From: Stenotrophomonas maltophilia
GTDB lineage: Bacteria; Pseudomonadota; Gammaproteobacteria; Xanthomonadales; Xanthomonadaceae
Length of the DNA: 64,000 nucleotides
Reading direction: 5' to 3'
Assembly (NCBI RefSeq): GCF_001676385.1
Contig: NZ_LYVJ01000004.1
Location: forward strand, 62,001-126,000
Shown: positions 23,731-31,397 of the stretch, piece by piece
Position numbering within the stretch: position 1 is the first letter of the stretch
Layout of the letters: the number at the start of each line of letters is the position of its first letter
Notes under the pieces: model-generated
What the model was told of the DNA's origin: nothing
Seen by the model: the letters and a program-made list of their open reading frames with translations, nothing else
The model's database searches: none
Program-made: the position numbers and the translations under genes

Positions 23731-24426
23731 TCAGGCGACGGCGTCGGCCGCGAAGGCGGCGAGCAGGCCTGGCAGGTCTTCCATGCGCTGGAAGATCACG
23801 CGGGCGCCGACCGCACGCAGGGCCTCCGGCGTGCTGTGGTGCGGGCCGCCTTCGCTGAAGCCGAACACGGTGGCGCCGGCGGCCACGCCCGCAGTCGCGC
23901 CGGTGACGGTGTCCTCGATCACCGCGCAGCGTGTGGGGTCCACGCCCAGCGCCGCAGCGGCCGCCAGATACACATCCGGATGTGGCTTGGTGCGGGGCAG
24001 GTCCTGGCCACTGAACACATTGGCCCCGAACACATCGAGCAGCCCGACCTTGTCCAACTGCAGTTTCACCTTGTGCAGGTCTGCTCCGGAGGCGCAGGCG
24101 ATGCGGCCGCCGCTGGCCGTCGCGATGGCGCGCACGGCTTGCGGCGCGCCCTGGATCGCCTGCAGGTCCTGCTCCAGCGCCCGGTTGCGCTGCTGGCGGA
24201 ATGCCTCCAGCCATTCCTGGGTGAACGGCTTGCCGGTCCGTTCTTCGATCAGGCCGGCCAGATGCGCGACCGATTGGCCGAGGAAGACTTCACCGGCCTG
24301 TGCCGGGGTCAGCGGCCAACCGCGTTCGGTCAGCATTTCCGACAACACGCGGGCCACCAGTGGCTCGGAATCGACCAGTACGCCATCACAGTCGAACAGC
24401 ACGGCGTCGAACGGGAAACGGGACAT
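23731..24426 (-). CDS. HAD-superfamily hydrolase, beta-phosphoglucomutase/phosphoglycolate phosphatase-like
   Basis: A 231-residue HAD enzyme with all four motifs: FDCDGVLVDSE (nucleophile and acid/base Asp), ACASG (motif II), RTKPHPDVYL (Lys, motif III) and VIEDTVTG (motif IV). A helical cap (about 18-85) of subclass I follows motif I. It probably dephosphorylates a sugar phosphate or phosphoglycolate in the cytoplasm. ATG 24426 has AGGAG 5 nt upstream; the open frame upstream of it is not conserved-looking. Transcribed alone, downstream of the endonuclease gene after a hairpin-bearing gap. Confidence 0.9.
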   Translation of the reverse strand: MSRFPFDAVLFDCDGVLVDSEPLVARVLSEMLTERGWPLTPAQAGEVFLGQSVAHLAGLIEERTGKPFTQEWLEAFRQQRNRALEQDLQAIQGAPQAVRAIATASGGRIACASGADLHKVKLQLDKVGLLDVFGANVFSGQDLPRTKPHPDVYLAAAAALGVDPTRCAVIEDTVTGATAGVAAGATVFGFSEGGPHHSTPEALRAVGARVIFQRMEDLPGLLAAFAADAVA

Positions 24427-24488
24427 TACAGCTCCTGGGGCAATGCAGCGGGGTAATCGCCTGCCATTTTCCCACAGCCGCCGGGGCG

Positions 24489-24513
24489 GGGCACCCGCTC
24501 GCAGCCGGTGCCC
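24489..24513. repeat. Hairpin after the endonuclease gene
   Basis: GGGCACC (24489-24495), 11-nt loop, GGTGCCC (24507-24513), in the gap between the endonuclease stop (24525) and the HAD start (24426). It has no T-run; possibly a REP-like 3' boundary. Confidence 0.45.
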
Positions 24514-24524
24514 GGCCAGGCTCA

Positions 24525-25265
24525 TCAGCCCAGATCACACCCGGCCGGCTGCGGCCAGGTGGTGGCCGGCAGCATGTTCTTCAGCGATGCCGGTGCATTG
24601 ATCGCCACATAGCTGGCACCCAGCAGCTCCTCCAGATCGGCAATCGTGACCAGGTAGTTGTCCAGGCTGCCGAGGTTGGCTTCATTGGGAATGATCCAGC
24701 TGATCGCCTTGGCGGTACCGGTCTGGGGATCACGGGTAATGATCGTCTTCCAGAAGAACTCGGGCGTCGGGATGCCGTGGCTGGCCAGGAAGTAGTCATT
24801 GGATGCGTCGCCGTAGACCACGCCGCCGTACACATCCACCGGAGCGATGTCGCGGTAGCACTCCGCGACGTTCTCGGCCTTTACCCAGATGCCCTGGTTG
24901 AAGCTGGATACCTGCGGGACGATGTTGGTCATGTAGTTGGCGCGGCGGATGTAGGTCGTGCTGTAGTCCATGTGGTTGGAGGTCACCAGATGGCCGCGGT
25001 CGTAGCCGGTCCTGACGCTGGCGTAGGAGGTGGTGCTGGCCTGGCCGAGGCAGCCGGCCGGCAGATCCGGATCGTTGTAGAAGCTGGATGGCCGCGCGGC
25101 GGAACCGGTGTCGGCAGTGAGCGTGTATTCGTAGCGGGTGGCACTGTGGAGGCTGCAATCGTAGGTCAGCACGAAGCCCCCCTTGTTGAGGGTCACGACC
25201 TGGGCGTGGGCGGCACCGGCGAAGGCACTGATGACGAAGGCAAAGACGAGGCTTGCAAGGCGCAT
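24525..25265 (-). CDS. Secreted DNA/RNA non-specific endonuclease (NucA/NUC1 family)
   Basis: A 246-residue exported nuclease. Signal peptide 1-21 (ending GAAHA). The beta-beta-alpha-metal active site is present: DRGH at 89-92 in RTGYDRGHLVTSNHM, with the metal-binding Asn region MTNIVPQVSSFNQGIW at 112-127. Serratia nuclease and NucA cleave single- and double-stranded DNA and RNA with Mg. Three cysteines in the mature part (near 37, 72 and 243, with a further one near 136) may form disulfides. It would serve in nucleotide scavenging or degradation of extracellular DNA. Transcribed alone. Confidence 0.92.
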   Translation of the reverse strand: MRLASLVFAFVISAFAGAAHAQVVTLNKGGFVLTYDCSLHSATRYEYTLTADTGSAARPSSFYNDPDLPAGCLGQASTTSYASVRTGYDRGHLVTSNHMDYSTTYIRRANYMTNIVPQVSSFNQGIWVKAENVAECYRDIAPVDVYGGVVYGDASNDYFLASHGIPTPEFFWKTIITRDPQTGTAKAISWIIPNEANLGSLDNYLVTIADLEELLGASYVAINAPASLKNMLPATTWPQPAGCDLG

Positions 25266-25599
25266 GGCGATTCTCCAGCAAAGGGTTCGGGACGCAGCGG
25301 CCCGTCACGGCCAGGCCGGGCCTGTGCCATGTGGAGGCGTTGCGGATATGGGTGACGCGGAATGCGATGGAACGGAGCCGCAATGAGGGGGCCAGCAGGG
25401 CCGTGCGGTGTCGCAAGCGTCACAAGCTGTCGCATTCTGGTCAATGACGAGAAGGCCAAGCTGTGACCACGCGCAAGCACTGGCAATGTGCCAGCCCATG
25501 CGGTCGGTGGCTGACATGCGGGCGTGCTAAGCGTCGGACAGGCCTGAAGCGCAGGGCAGGCCGCGCATCGTGCGTGGCCTGAACCTGCCGCGGCGGGCT
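25266..25599. other. 334-nt gap without a gene
   Basis: This holds the promoter region of the endonuclease gene and the 3' side of the gene ending at 25600. Apart from the hairpin at 25557-25581 I see no coding frame with a credible start, and no recognisable operator. Confidence 0.5.
25557..25581. repeat. 11-bp hairpin downstream of the DUF4034-like fragment
   Basis: CAGGCCGCGCA (25557-25567), loop TCG, TGCGTGGCCTG (25571-25581), one G-T mismatch. It lies 19 nt after the TAG stop of the gene at 25600, which again stands in GTAG. Likely a REP-type element or 3' boundary. Confidence 0.55.
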
Positions 25600-26001
25600 C
25601 TACAAGGAAGCTTGCTGCGCCGCATCCGGCGCCAGGCATGCGGTCCTGCCTTGCTCGATCGAGTCCGCAATGACCGCTTCGTCGAAACCGCTTTGGCTCA
25701 AGTACAGGCGATACCACCGGACCAGGGCATCGCCGTCGCGCGCCCAGCAGGCAACGTGGACGGTGGCCCTCAGCTTGTCGCGGGTCGGGTGACGCTGCGC
25801 GATCTCGTCCAGGCCCTGGCGCATCAGCGGCCAGTCAGGCGTTGCCTGGCCGAAAGCATCGGCTGCGTGCCCGGTGGCCGACCAGTACAGCCGTGCATGG
25901 CGCGTGGCCCGCTTCTTCTTCGGCGCACTGGCCATCGAGTGCCGCGCGAAGGCTTCCATCTTCTGCGCGCTGTCGCCCCAGGCCGGGCTGAAGTGCTCCA
26001 T
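25600..26001 (-). pseudogene. Probable C-terminal fragment of a DUF4034-like protein
   Basis: A 133-residue frame (MEHFSPAWGDSAQKMEAFARH...) that looks like real coding sequence. It resembles the C-terminal part of DUF4034-type proteins as I recall them. Protein-like sequence continues in frame above this ATG (DYDRLRLIA) right up to the TGA stop of the upstream DUF6708-type gene, 48 nt away. The AGGAGG behind that stop has no start codon at proper distance. So the N-terminus seems to be missing. It could instead be a short intact gene using ATG 26001 with poor initiation. Stop TAG lies in a GTAG. Confidence 0.5.
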
Positions 26002-26049
26002 GGCAATCAGGCGCAGACGGTCGTAGTCCGCGGGAGGCGCCCCTCCTGA

Positions 26050-26979
26050 TCAGCGCAGGTCCGGCGGATTCATCGAAAAGTCCCGGGCGTAGATGTCGCC
26101 GGGATCAGGCTGCAGGCGAGCCTCGATTTCCGGTGGAAACACCGGCACCCTGCTGGTCTTCATCACCACCCAGCGCATCACCGCGTGCAGGTAGTTGAGC
26201 GGCAGCATGGTCAGCCACATCAATCCCGGGAGCCGGGCATCCTCGGCGAAAATACGCGCCATGCCGGCTGCAAAGCGCTCACGCCTGCCATCCACCGGCA
26301 TGCAGTAATGCACTGCATCCAGCACGGCGGCAGGCCCTTCTTCCATGTAGCGCCGCAGGAACTCCCAGTGCGCATGCGCGTGCTCGATGCGCGAGGTCGT
26401 GATGCAGAACGCGAACGTCTCCCGGACCGTCACGCCATCCGCGTCCAGGATCAGTCCGCGGACATCCCAGTTGTACCAGCCGAAGGTTCCGGTTCCCCTG
26501 CCAAGGGTGAAATACACCTGGTCCCAGGGGACGCTCAGGATCGTGCCATCCAGCCGGAATACGTGGACCTGCCGGTGCGTGCGGTCGAGCACGATCGGAT
26601 AGTACGTCCAGCGGAACAGCTCGCGGCAGGCCACCCAGATGCTTGCTGCAGTGAAGGACGCCAACATCGCCATGCCGATGAATATCGCCTCCCAGAGGCC
26701 GTTCTCGTTGGGCAGCTTGTTCACCACCAGCGACCAGAGCAGCATCAGCATGCCGCCCAGTCCGAACACGATGCCGATCGCGCCGAGCAGGGCGGCAACG
26801 CCGCGTGCAACGTACCAGCGGTCCACCGACACCAGGCATTTCGAGTTGATCTTCACCACGCACAGCTGCGCCAGCAGCGGGACATCCAGCCGCTTCTTCT
26901 GCAGCAGGTGGTGCTCGCGATCGAACGCGTTCAATGGGCGGTTGTCGGGGAACTTGCGGGTGAAACCGGTGTAATCCAT
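26050..26979 (-). CDS. DUF6708-type membrane protein
   Basis: A 309-residue protein with two closely spaced membrane helices (about 62-85, VAALLGAIGIVFGLGGMLML, and 97-117) near the N-terminus and a long cytosolic C-terminal domain (YYPIVLDRTHRQVHVFRLDG...WGQ-like beta strands, then SRIEHAHAHWEFLRRYMEEG). The pattern of two helices followed by a RxHRxVxVFR strand and ExAxxxWxFLRxYMEEGP fits the DUF6708 family of Proteobacteria, some members of which lie near type VI secretion or Rhs effectors. No such effector gene is in this window. Function unknown. Confidence 0.7.
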   Translation of the reverse strand: MDYTGFTRKFPDNRPLNAFDREHHLLQKKRLDVPLLAQLCVVKINSKCLVSVDRWYVARGVAALLGAIGIVFGLGGMLMLLWSLVVNKLPNENGLWEAIFIGMAMLASFTAASIWVACRELFRWTYYPIVLDRTHRQVHVFRLDGTILSVPWDQVYFTLGRGTGTFGWYNWDVRGLILDADGVTVRETFAFCITTSRIEHAHAHWEFLRRYMEEGPAAVLDAVHYCMPVDGRRERFAAGMARIFAEDARLPGLMWLTMLPLNYLHAVMRWVVMKTSRVPVFPPEIEARLQPDPGDIYARDFSMNPPDLR

Positions 26980-27042
26980 GGGCGATGCCTGCGCTATCCT
27001 GACGCTCGCTGGATTCTAGCCGGATCCTCCCGCGCGCCGTGA

Positions 27043-28062
27043 TCAGCGCCGTACGTCAGAGGACGCGTTGTCGATCAACGCCCACACATCGGTTTCGCGC
27101 AAGGGGCTGACGTCCCCCGGAAGGGAGTGCTTCAATGCGCCCGCCGCCAGACCGAAGCGCACGATGCGATCCGCATCGAATCCGCACAGCAATCCGTGCA
27201 GGATGCCGGCCGCGAACGCGTCGCCGGCGCCGATCCGGTCGACGATGCCGGGCAAGGAGCGCGGGGGCGCCTGGGCCCGGGTGCCATCGCGCCCCAGCAG
27301 AAGCGCGCCCAGCCTGTGGTGGTCCGCGCTCAGCACCTCGCGCTGGGTGCAGGCCACCCACTGCAGCTGCGGGAAGGCGGCGAATGCGGCCGTCGCGGCT
27401 GCCTCGACGCGGGCGATGGTGTCGTCCTGTACAAAGTGCAGCCCCAGCACTCGTTCAATGTCGCGGTGATCGGCAAAGGCGATATCCGCCCCACTGAACA
27501 GCTCGCGCAGGATCGCCTGCGCGTCGCCTTGCCAGCGCTGCCACAGCGAAGGCCGGTAATTGGCATCGAACGAGACGCGCACCCCCGCCTTGCGCGCGGC
27601 ACGCACGGCGCCCAGCACCGACTCGGCCACGTTGGCACCGAGCGCCGGGCTCACGCCCGAGACGTGCAGCCACTGCGCGCCGTCCAGCAGGGAAGGCCAG
27701 TCACGTTCGTCGGCATCGCAGGTGGCGAACGCAGACCCGGCCCGGTCATAGACCACTTCGCTGGCCCGCTGCACTGCGCCGGTGGCCAGGAAGTAAAGGC
27801 CCATGCGTCCGTGCTCGATCTGCTGCACGCCGTCGGTGCCCACCCCGTGCCGACGCAGTTCCGCCACGGCGTGCCGCCCGAGCGCATTGCCGGGCACGGT
27901 GCTGACCATCCGTGCATCATGGCCCAGGCATGACAGGGACACGGCCACGTTGGCCTCGGCACCGCCGACATGGACCTGCAGCTGCGGTGACTGCAGCAGC
28001 AGCTCGCGGCCGGGCGCGCCCAACCGCAGCAGCAGCTCACCGAAACACACGATGCGGCTCAT
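27043..28062 (-). CDS. kdgK: 2-dehydro-3-deoxygluconate (KDG) kinase, PfkB family
   Basis: A 339-residue ribokinase-fold kinase. Motifs: IVCFGELLLRLG at the N-terminus, the substrate loop VHVGGAEANVAVSLSCLG, and the C-terminal anion-hole motif DRIGAGDAFAAGILHGLL with catalytic Asp. It would phosphorylate KDG to KDPG for the Entner-Doudoroff aldolase, the last dedicated step of alginate breakdown. Its ATG overlaps the stop of the SGNH hydrolase gene by ATGA, and it is the last gene of the leftward alginate operon. No KDPG aldolase gene is in the window. Confidence 0.88.
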   Translation of the reverse strand: MSRIVCFGELLLRLGAPGRELLLQSPQLQVHVGGAEANVAVSLSCLGHDARMVSTVPGNALGRHAVAELRRHGVGTDGVQQIEHGRMGLYFLATGAVQRASEVVYDRAGSAFATCDADERDWPSLLDGAQWLHVSGVSPALGANVAESVLGAVRAARKAGVRVSFDANYRPSLWQRWQGDAQAILRELFSGADIAFADHRDIERVLGLHFVQDDTIARVEAAATAAFAAFPQLQWVACTQREVLSADHHRLGALLLGRDGTRAQAPPRSLPGIVDRIGAGDAFAAGILHGLLCGFDADRIVRFGLAAGALKHSLPGDVSPLRETDVWALIDNASSDVRR

Positions 28063-29258
28063 CGCTGCCCCTTCGCTGCGGCAGTGCAGCCCAGCATGGC
28101 CAGGTCGATGGCGTCGGCCATGCGCCGGTAGCCTTCGTCGTTGGGGTGGAGGTGGTCGCGGGTGATGCCGGCTGGCAGGGATTCCGGCGCCTCCGGGTCG
28201 CGCAACGCAGCATCGAAATCGATGATGCCGTCGAATCCGGTGCCGCCGCCGCGCGCCCATTGGTTGATCGTCGTGCGCGTCGCGGCGGAGGCGGGCTCGT
28301 AGCGTTCGGAGCCACCGAAAGGCGTCAGCGTGCCCAGCCACGCGCGGATGCCATGCGCATGCAGCCGTTCGGCAACCTGCCGGTAACCCAGCAGCATGTC
28401 CGCCGCATCACGGCCGGGCAGTGGCTGCGCGCCACCGCCGTGGCGGATGTCATTGATGCCCTCGAACAGGATCACCTGGTCGGCACCGGCCACTGCGATC
28501 ACGTCGCGATCCAGGCGTGACAGGGCGCTGTGGCTGCGGCCGTGGTCAAGCAGCTTGTTGCCGCTGATCCCCTGGTTGAGCACCACGAAGCGCTCGGGAC
28601 ATGCCTGCTGCAGGCGCTGCGCCAACCGTTCCGGCCATTGGTTGTGGGTGCCACGGCGCGCGGTGGCGCCTTCGGTGATGGAATCACCGAGGGCCACGAT
28701 CACCTGCGGGCGGTCTGCACGCTGCACGAGCACCGCCGAGAACACGTTCTGCCGGTACTCCAGCGGCACGCTGTCGGCCACGGTGTCCTGCCGTCCTTCC
28801 ACGACCCGTACTTCGGTGCGACGCACGGCAGGGCGGGTCGGCCGCGGGAAGTAGGCGGTGACACTGATCTGCTGCAGGGCCGCCACGGGCAGGGGCACCG
28901 GGTCGCTCAACAGCGCGGCACCGACCGGTACCTCGATCACGGTACGGCCATCCACGGTCACTGGCTGCGCGGCGGCGTTGCCGTCGGCCAATCGCACGCG
29001 AATGCCCTCCACGCGCAGCGGCGAGGTACCGAGTTCGTTGCTGATGCGCAGCCGCACGGCATCACCGCGGCTGCCCAGGCGCATGTCCTGGCGCACCGTC
29101 TGTGCGGCGAACTGTACCGGTGCGTCGGCGTCACCATCCTTGCGGTCCGGTGCCGGGGCGGCGGTCCAGGCGGTGACCCAGGCCGGTACCGCCAGCGCGG
29201 TCGGCGCGGCCAGGGTGGAGCAGAGTGCCAGGGAAAGCAGAAGCGTCCAGCGCTGCAT
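28059..29258 (-). CDS. Secreted SGNH/GDSL hydrolase, candidate sugar O-acetylesterase
   Basis: A 399-residue exported protein (signal peptide 1-23, ending TALA). Residues 25-180 form a beta-rich N-terminal domain. The SGNH hydrolase follows: Ser193 in VALGDSITEG (block I), Gly in NQGISGNKLL (II), Asn269 in EGINDI (III), and Asp368/His371 in TRDHLHPND (V). Such enzymes remove acetyl groups from carbohydrates. It stands inside the alginate operon, coupled to kdgK, so removal of O-acetyl groups from bacterial alginate is a reasonable inference. A rhamnogalacturonan-type acetylesterase or lipase is the alternative. Confidence 0.85.
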   Translation of the reverse strand: MQRWTLLLSLALCSTLAAPTALAVPAWVTAWTAAPAPDRKDGDADAPVQFAAQTVRQDMRLGSRGDAVRLRISNELGTSPLRVEGIRVRLADGNAAAQPVTVDGRTVIEVPVGAALLSDPVPLPVAALQQISVTAYFPRPTRPAVRRTEVRVVEGRQDTVADSVPLEYRQNVFSAVLVQRADRPQVIVALGDSITEGATARRGTHNQWPERLAQRLQQACPERFVVLNQGISGNKLLDHGRSHSALSRLDRDVIAVAGADQVILFEGINDIRHGGGAQPLPGRDAADMLLGYRQVAERLHAHGIRAWLGTLTPFGGSERYEPASAATRTTINQWARGGGTGFDGIIDFDAALRDPEAPESLPAGITRDHLHPNDEGYRRMADAIDLAMLGCTAAAKGQR

Positions 29259-29279
29259 GGGCAGGGGTCCAGTCAGGTG

Positions 29280-30032
29280 TCAGGAGAAGTAGGTGCCGCC
29301 GTTGACGTCCAGGTTTGCACCGGTGATGAACGCGGCCGCATCCGAGGCCAGGAACACGGCTGCATCGGCCGCTTCTTCCGGCATCCCCTGGCGGCGCAGC
29401 GGGGTGGCGCCGGCGACGGCGGTGCGCACTTCCGGCCGGGTGAATTCGTCGTGGAAGCGGGTGGCGATCATTCCGCAGCACAGGGCATTCACCCGGATGC
29501 CCCTGGGGCCCAGTTCCTTGGCCATGGCGCGTGTAAACGTCATCACTGCCGCCTTGGCGGTAGCGTAGATCGAGGCGCCCGGGCCACCTCCATCGCGGCC
29601 GGCCTGCGAGGCGAAGTTGACGATGGCAGCGCCTTCGCCCATGTGCGGCACTACGGCGTGCGTGGTCAGGTAGGTGGAGGTCAGGTTCAGATCCATCACC
29701 GCGTGGAAGAACGCTGGGTCGATCTCGGCCAGTGGACGACGCTGCACCATGCCACCGGCCACGTTCACCAGCAGGTCGATGCGCTCACCGAACGCGGCCT
29801 GTGCGGCAGCGACCAGGCCGGCGACCGCGGCGGCATCGGTGACGTCGGCACGGTGCACGATGGCCTGGCCGCCCGCAGCCTGGACCTGCGCGAGCGTGTC
29901 CCGGGCACTGGCTTCATCGTTGGCGTAGTTGATGCAGACGCGTGCGCCGGCGGCAGCCAGCTTGATCGAGACGGCGCGGCCGATATCACGGCCGCCGCCG
30001 GTGACAATGGCCACCTTGCCCTGGAACGACAT
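29280..30032 (-). CDS. SDR-family oxidoreductase, probable DEH reductase of alginate catabolism
   Basis: A 250-residue short-chain dehydrogenase. The cofactor loop is TGGGRDIG (TGxxxGxG), then NVAGG, catalytic Ser in NFASQAG and the YATAK dyad. Alginate users reduce 4-deoxy-L-erythro-5-hexoseulose uronate (DEH) to KDG with an SDR of this type before KdgK. The gene lies between the MFS transporter and the SGNH/kdgK pair, which supports that role. FabG-like sequence alone does not fix the substrate or whether NADH or NADPH is preferred. Confidence 0.85.
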   Translation of the reverse strand: MSFQGKVAIVTGGGRDIGRAVSIKLAAAGARVCINYANDEASARDTLAQVQAAGGQAIVHRADVTDAAAVAGLVAAAQAAFGERIDLLVNVAGGMVQRRPLAEIDPAFFHAVMDLNLTSTYLTTHAVVPHMGEGAAIVNFASQAGRDGGGPGASIYATAKAAVMTFTRAMAKELGPRGIRVNALCCGMIATRFHDEFTRPEVRTAVAGATPLRRQGMPEEAADAAVFLASDAAAFITGANLDVNGGTYFS

Positions 30033-30092
30033 GCGGGAAACTCCTTGGTTTGCGGGGGGAATGAAATTCTTGAAATGCTGGAAGGGCCTGGC

Positions 30093-31397
30093 TCAGCCGC
30101 CACGGCGGTCGAGCTTGTGGATCGGGCCCGTCCACCACCACAGCGCGGCCAGCGACAGCGGCACCAGGGCGGCGACGAGGATGAAGATCGGGGCGTAGGA
30201 ATGCCGGGTCAGCACGGGCACCAGCCAGGTGGTGATGAGCGTGCCGGCAACGGCGGCCAGGCCGCCGAGCCCGGCCAGCGTGCCGACGGACGGCCCCTCG
30301 AAAAGGTCGCCAGGCAACGTCTGGATGTTGCCGATGGCCACCTGGAAGCCGAACAGCACGGCGGCGATGGCCAGCACGGCCAGCAACGGCTCGCTGGCCA
30401 TTACCGCACCCAGCAGGGCAGGGGCCATGATCGCGCAGCCCAGGGTGATGGCCAGTTTGCGGGCGCGGTCGACGCTGTGCCCCGCCTGGATCAATTTCCC
30501 TGACAGCCAGCCGCCGCTGAGGCTGCCCAGCATCGCACCGACAAAGGGCACCCAGGCGAACAGGCCGATCTGCTTGATATCAAAACCGAAGGTTTCCGCC
30601 AGATAGATCGGCAGCCAGGACACGAACAGCCACCAGATCGGATCCAGCAGGAAGCGGCAGGCGAGCATGCCCCAGCTCTGGCGGTGGGCCAGCAGCTCGC
30701 GAAGGCTGGCCTGGGGCGCGGTCGCCGCCGAACGGCCGGCCTGGTCCTCCAGGATCAGGCGGCGCTCCGCATCGCTCACCCAGGGGTGCTTGTCGGGACC
30801 TGCCCGATACACGAACAGCCATGGCAGCAACCACAGGAAGCCGATCACACCGACCAGGACGAAGGTGCCGCGCCAGCCCAGCCACAGATACAGGCCGGCA
30901 ATGGCTGGCGCCGATACGATGGCGCCGATCGAAGCGCCCGCGTTGAATACACCCTGCGCCAGGGCCCGCTCACGCGCGGGGAACCACTCGGCATTGGCCT
31001 TCACCGCGCCTGGCCACGCGCCCGCCTCGCTGATGCCGAGCATCGCCCGCACCAGGCTGAAGGACAGGATGGAGTGGGTAGCGGCGTGCAACGCGATGGA
31101 GATCGACCACACGCTGATCGACAGTGCAAAACCCAGCCGCGTGCCGATCATGTCGAACAGGCGGCCGAACAGGAACTGGCCCGCCGCATAGAACAGCATG
31201 AACACGGTTACCAGCAGTGCGTAGTCGTCCTTGGTCGCGCCTACTTCCCGGGCGATCTCCGGCCACATCACCGCCAGTGCATTGCGGTCGATGTAATTGA
31301 TGACCGTAGCCACGGCGATCAGGCCGACAATCAACCAGCGTACCGCCGAACGCACCGGCATGCTGCGCAGCGTGGTATCGGGCAGGGGGCCGTTCAT
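30093..31397 (-). CDS. MFS uronate transporter (ExuT/ACS-type)
   Basis: A 434-residue inner-membrane transporter with 12 predicted helices. The first helix ends in NYIDRNALAVMWPEI and the loop 2-3 motif is GRLFDMIGTRLGF, both as in the anion:cation symporter family (ExuT, GudP). Substrates of this family are hexuronates and related sugar acids; here DEH or unsaturated uronate released by the lyases is most likely. The gene overlaps PL17 by ATGA. A 60-nt gap separates it from the SDR gene. Confidence 0.88.
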   Translation of the reverse strand: MNGPLPDTTLRSMPVRSAVRWLIVGLIAVATVINYIDRNALAVMWPEIAREVGATKDDYALLVTVFMLFYAAGQFLFGRLFDMIGTRLGFALSISVWSISIALHAATHSILSFSLVRAMLGISEAGAWPGAVKANAEWFPARERALAQGVFNAGASIGAIVSAPAIAGLYLWLGWRGTFVLVGVIGFLWLLPWLFVYRAGPDKHPWVSDAERRLILEDQAGRSAATAPQASLRELLAHRQSWGMLACRFLLDPIWWLFVSWLPIYLAETFGFDIKQIGLFAWVPFVGAMLGSLSGGWLSGKLIQAGHSVDRARKLAITLGCAIMAPALLGAVMASEPLLAVLAIAAVLFGFQVAIGNIQTLPGDLFEGPSVGTLAGLGGLAAVAGTLITTWLVPVLTRHSYAPIFILVAALVPLSLAALWWWTGPIHKLDRRGG

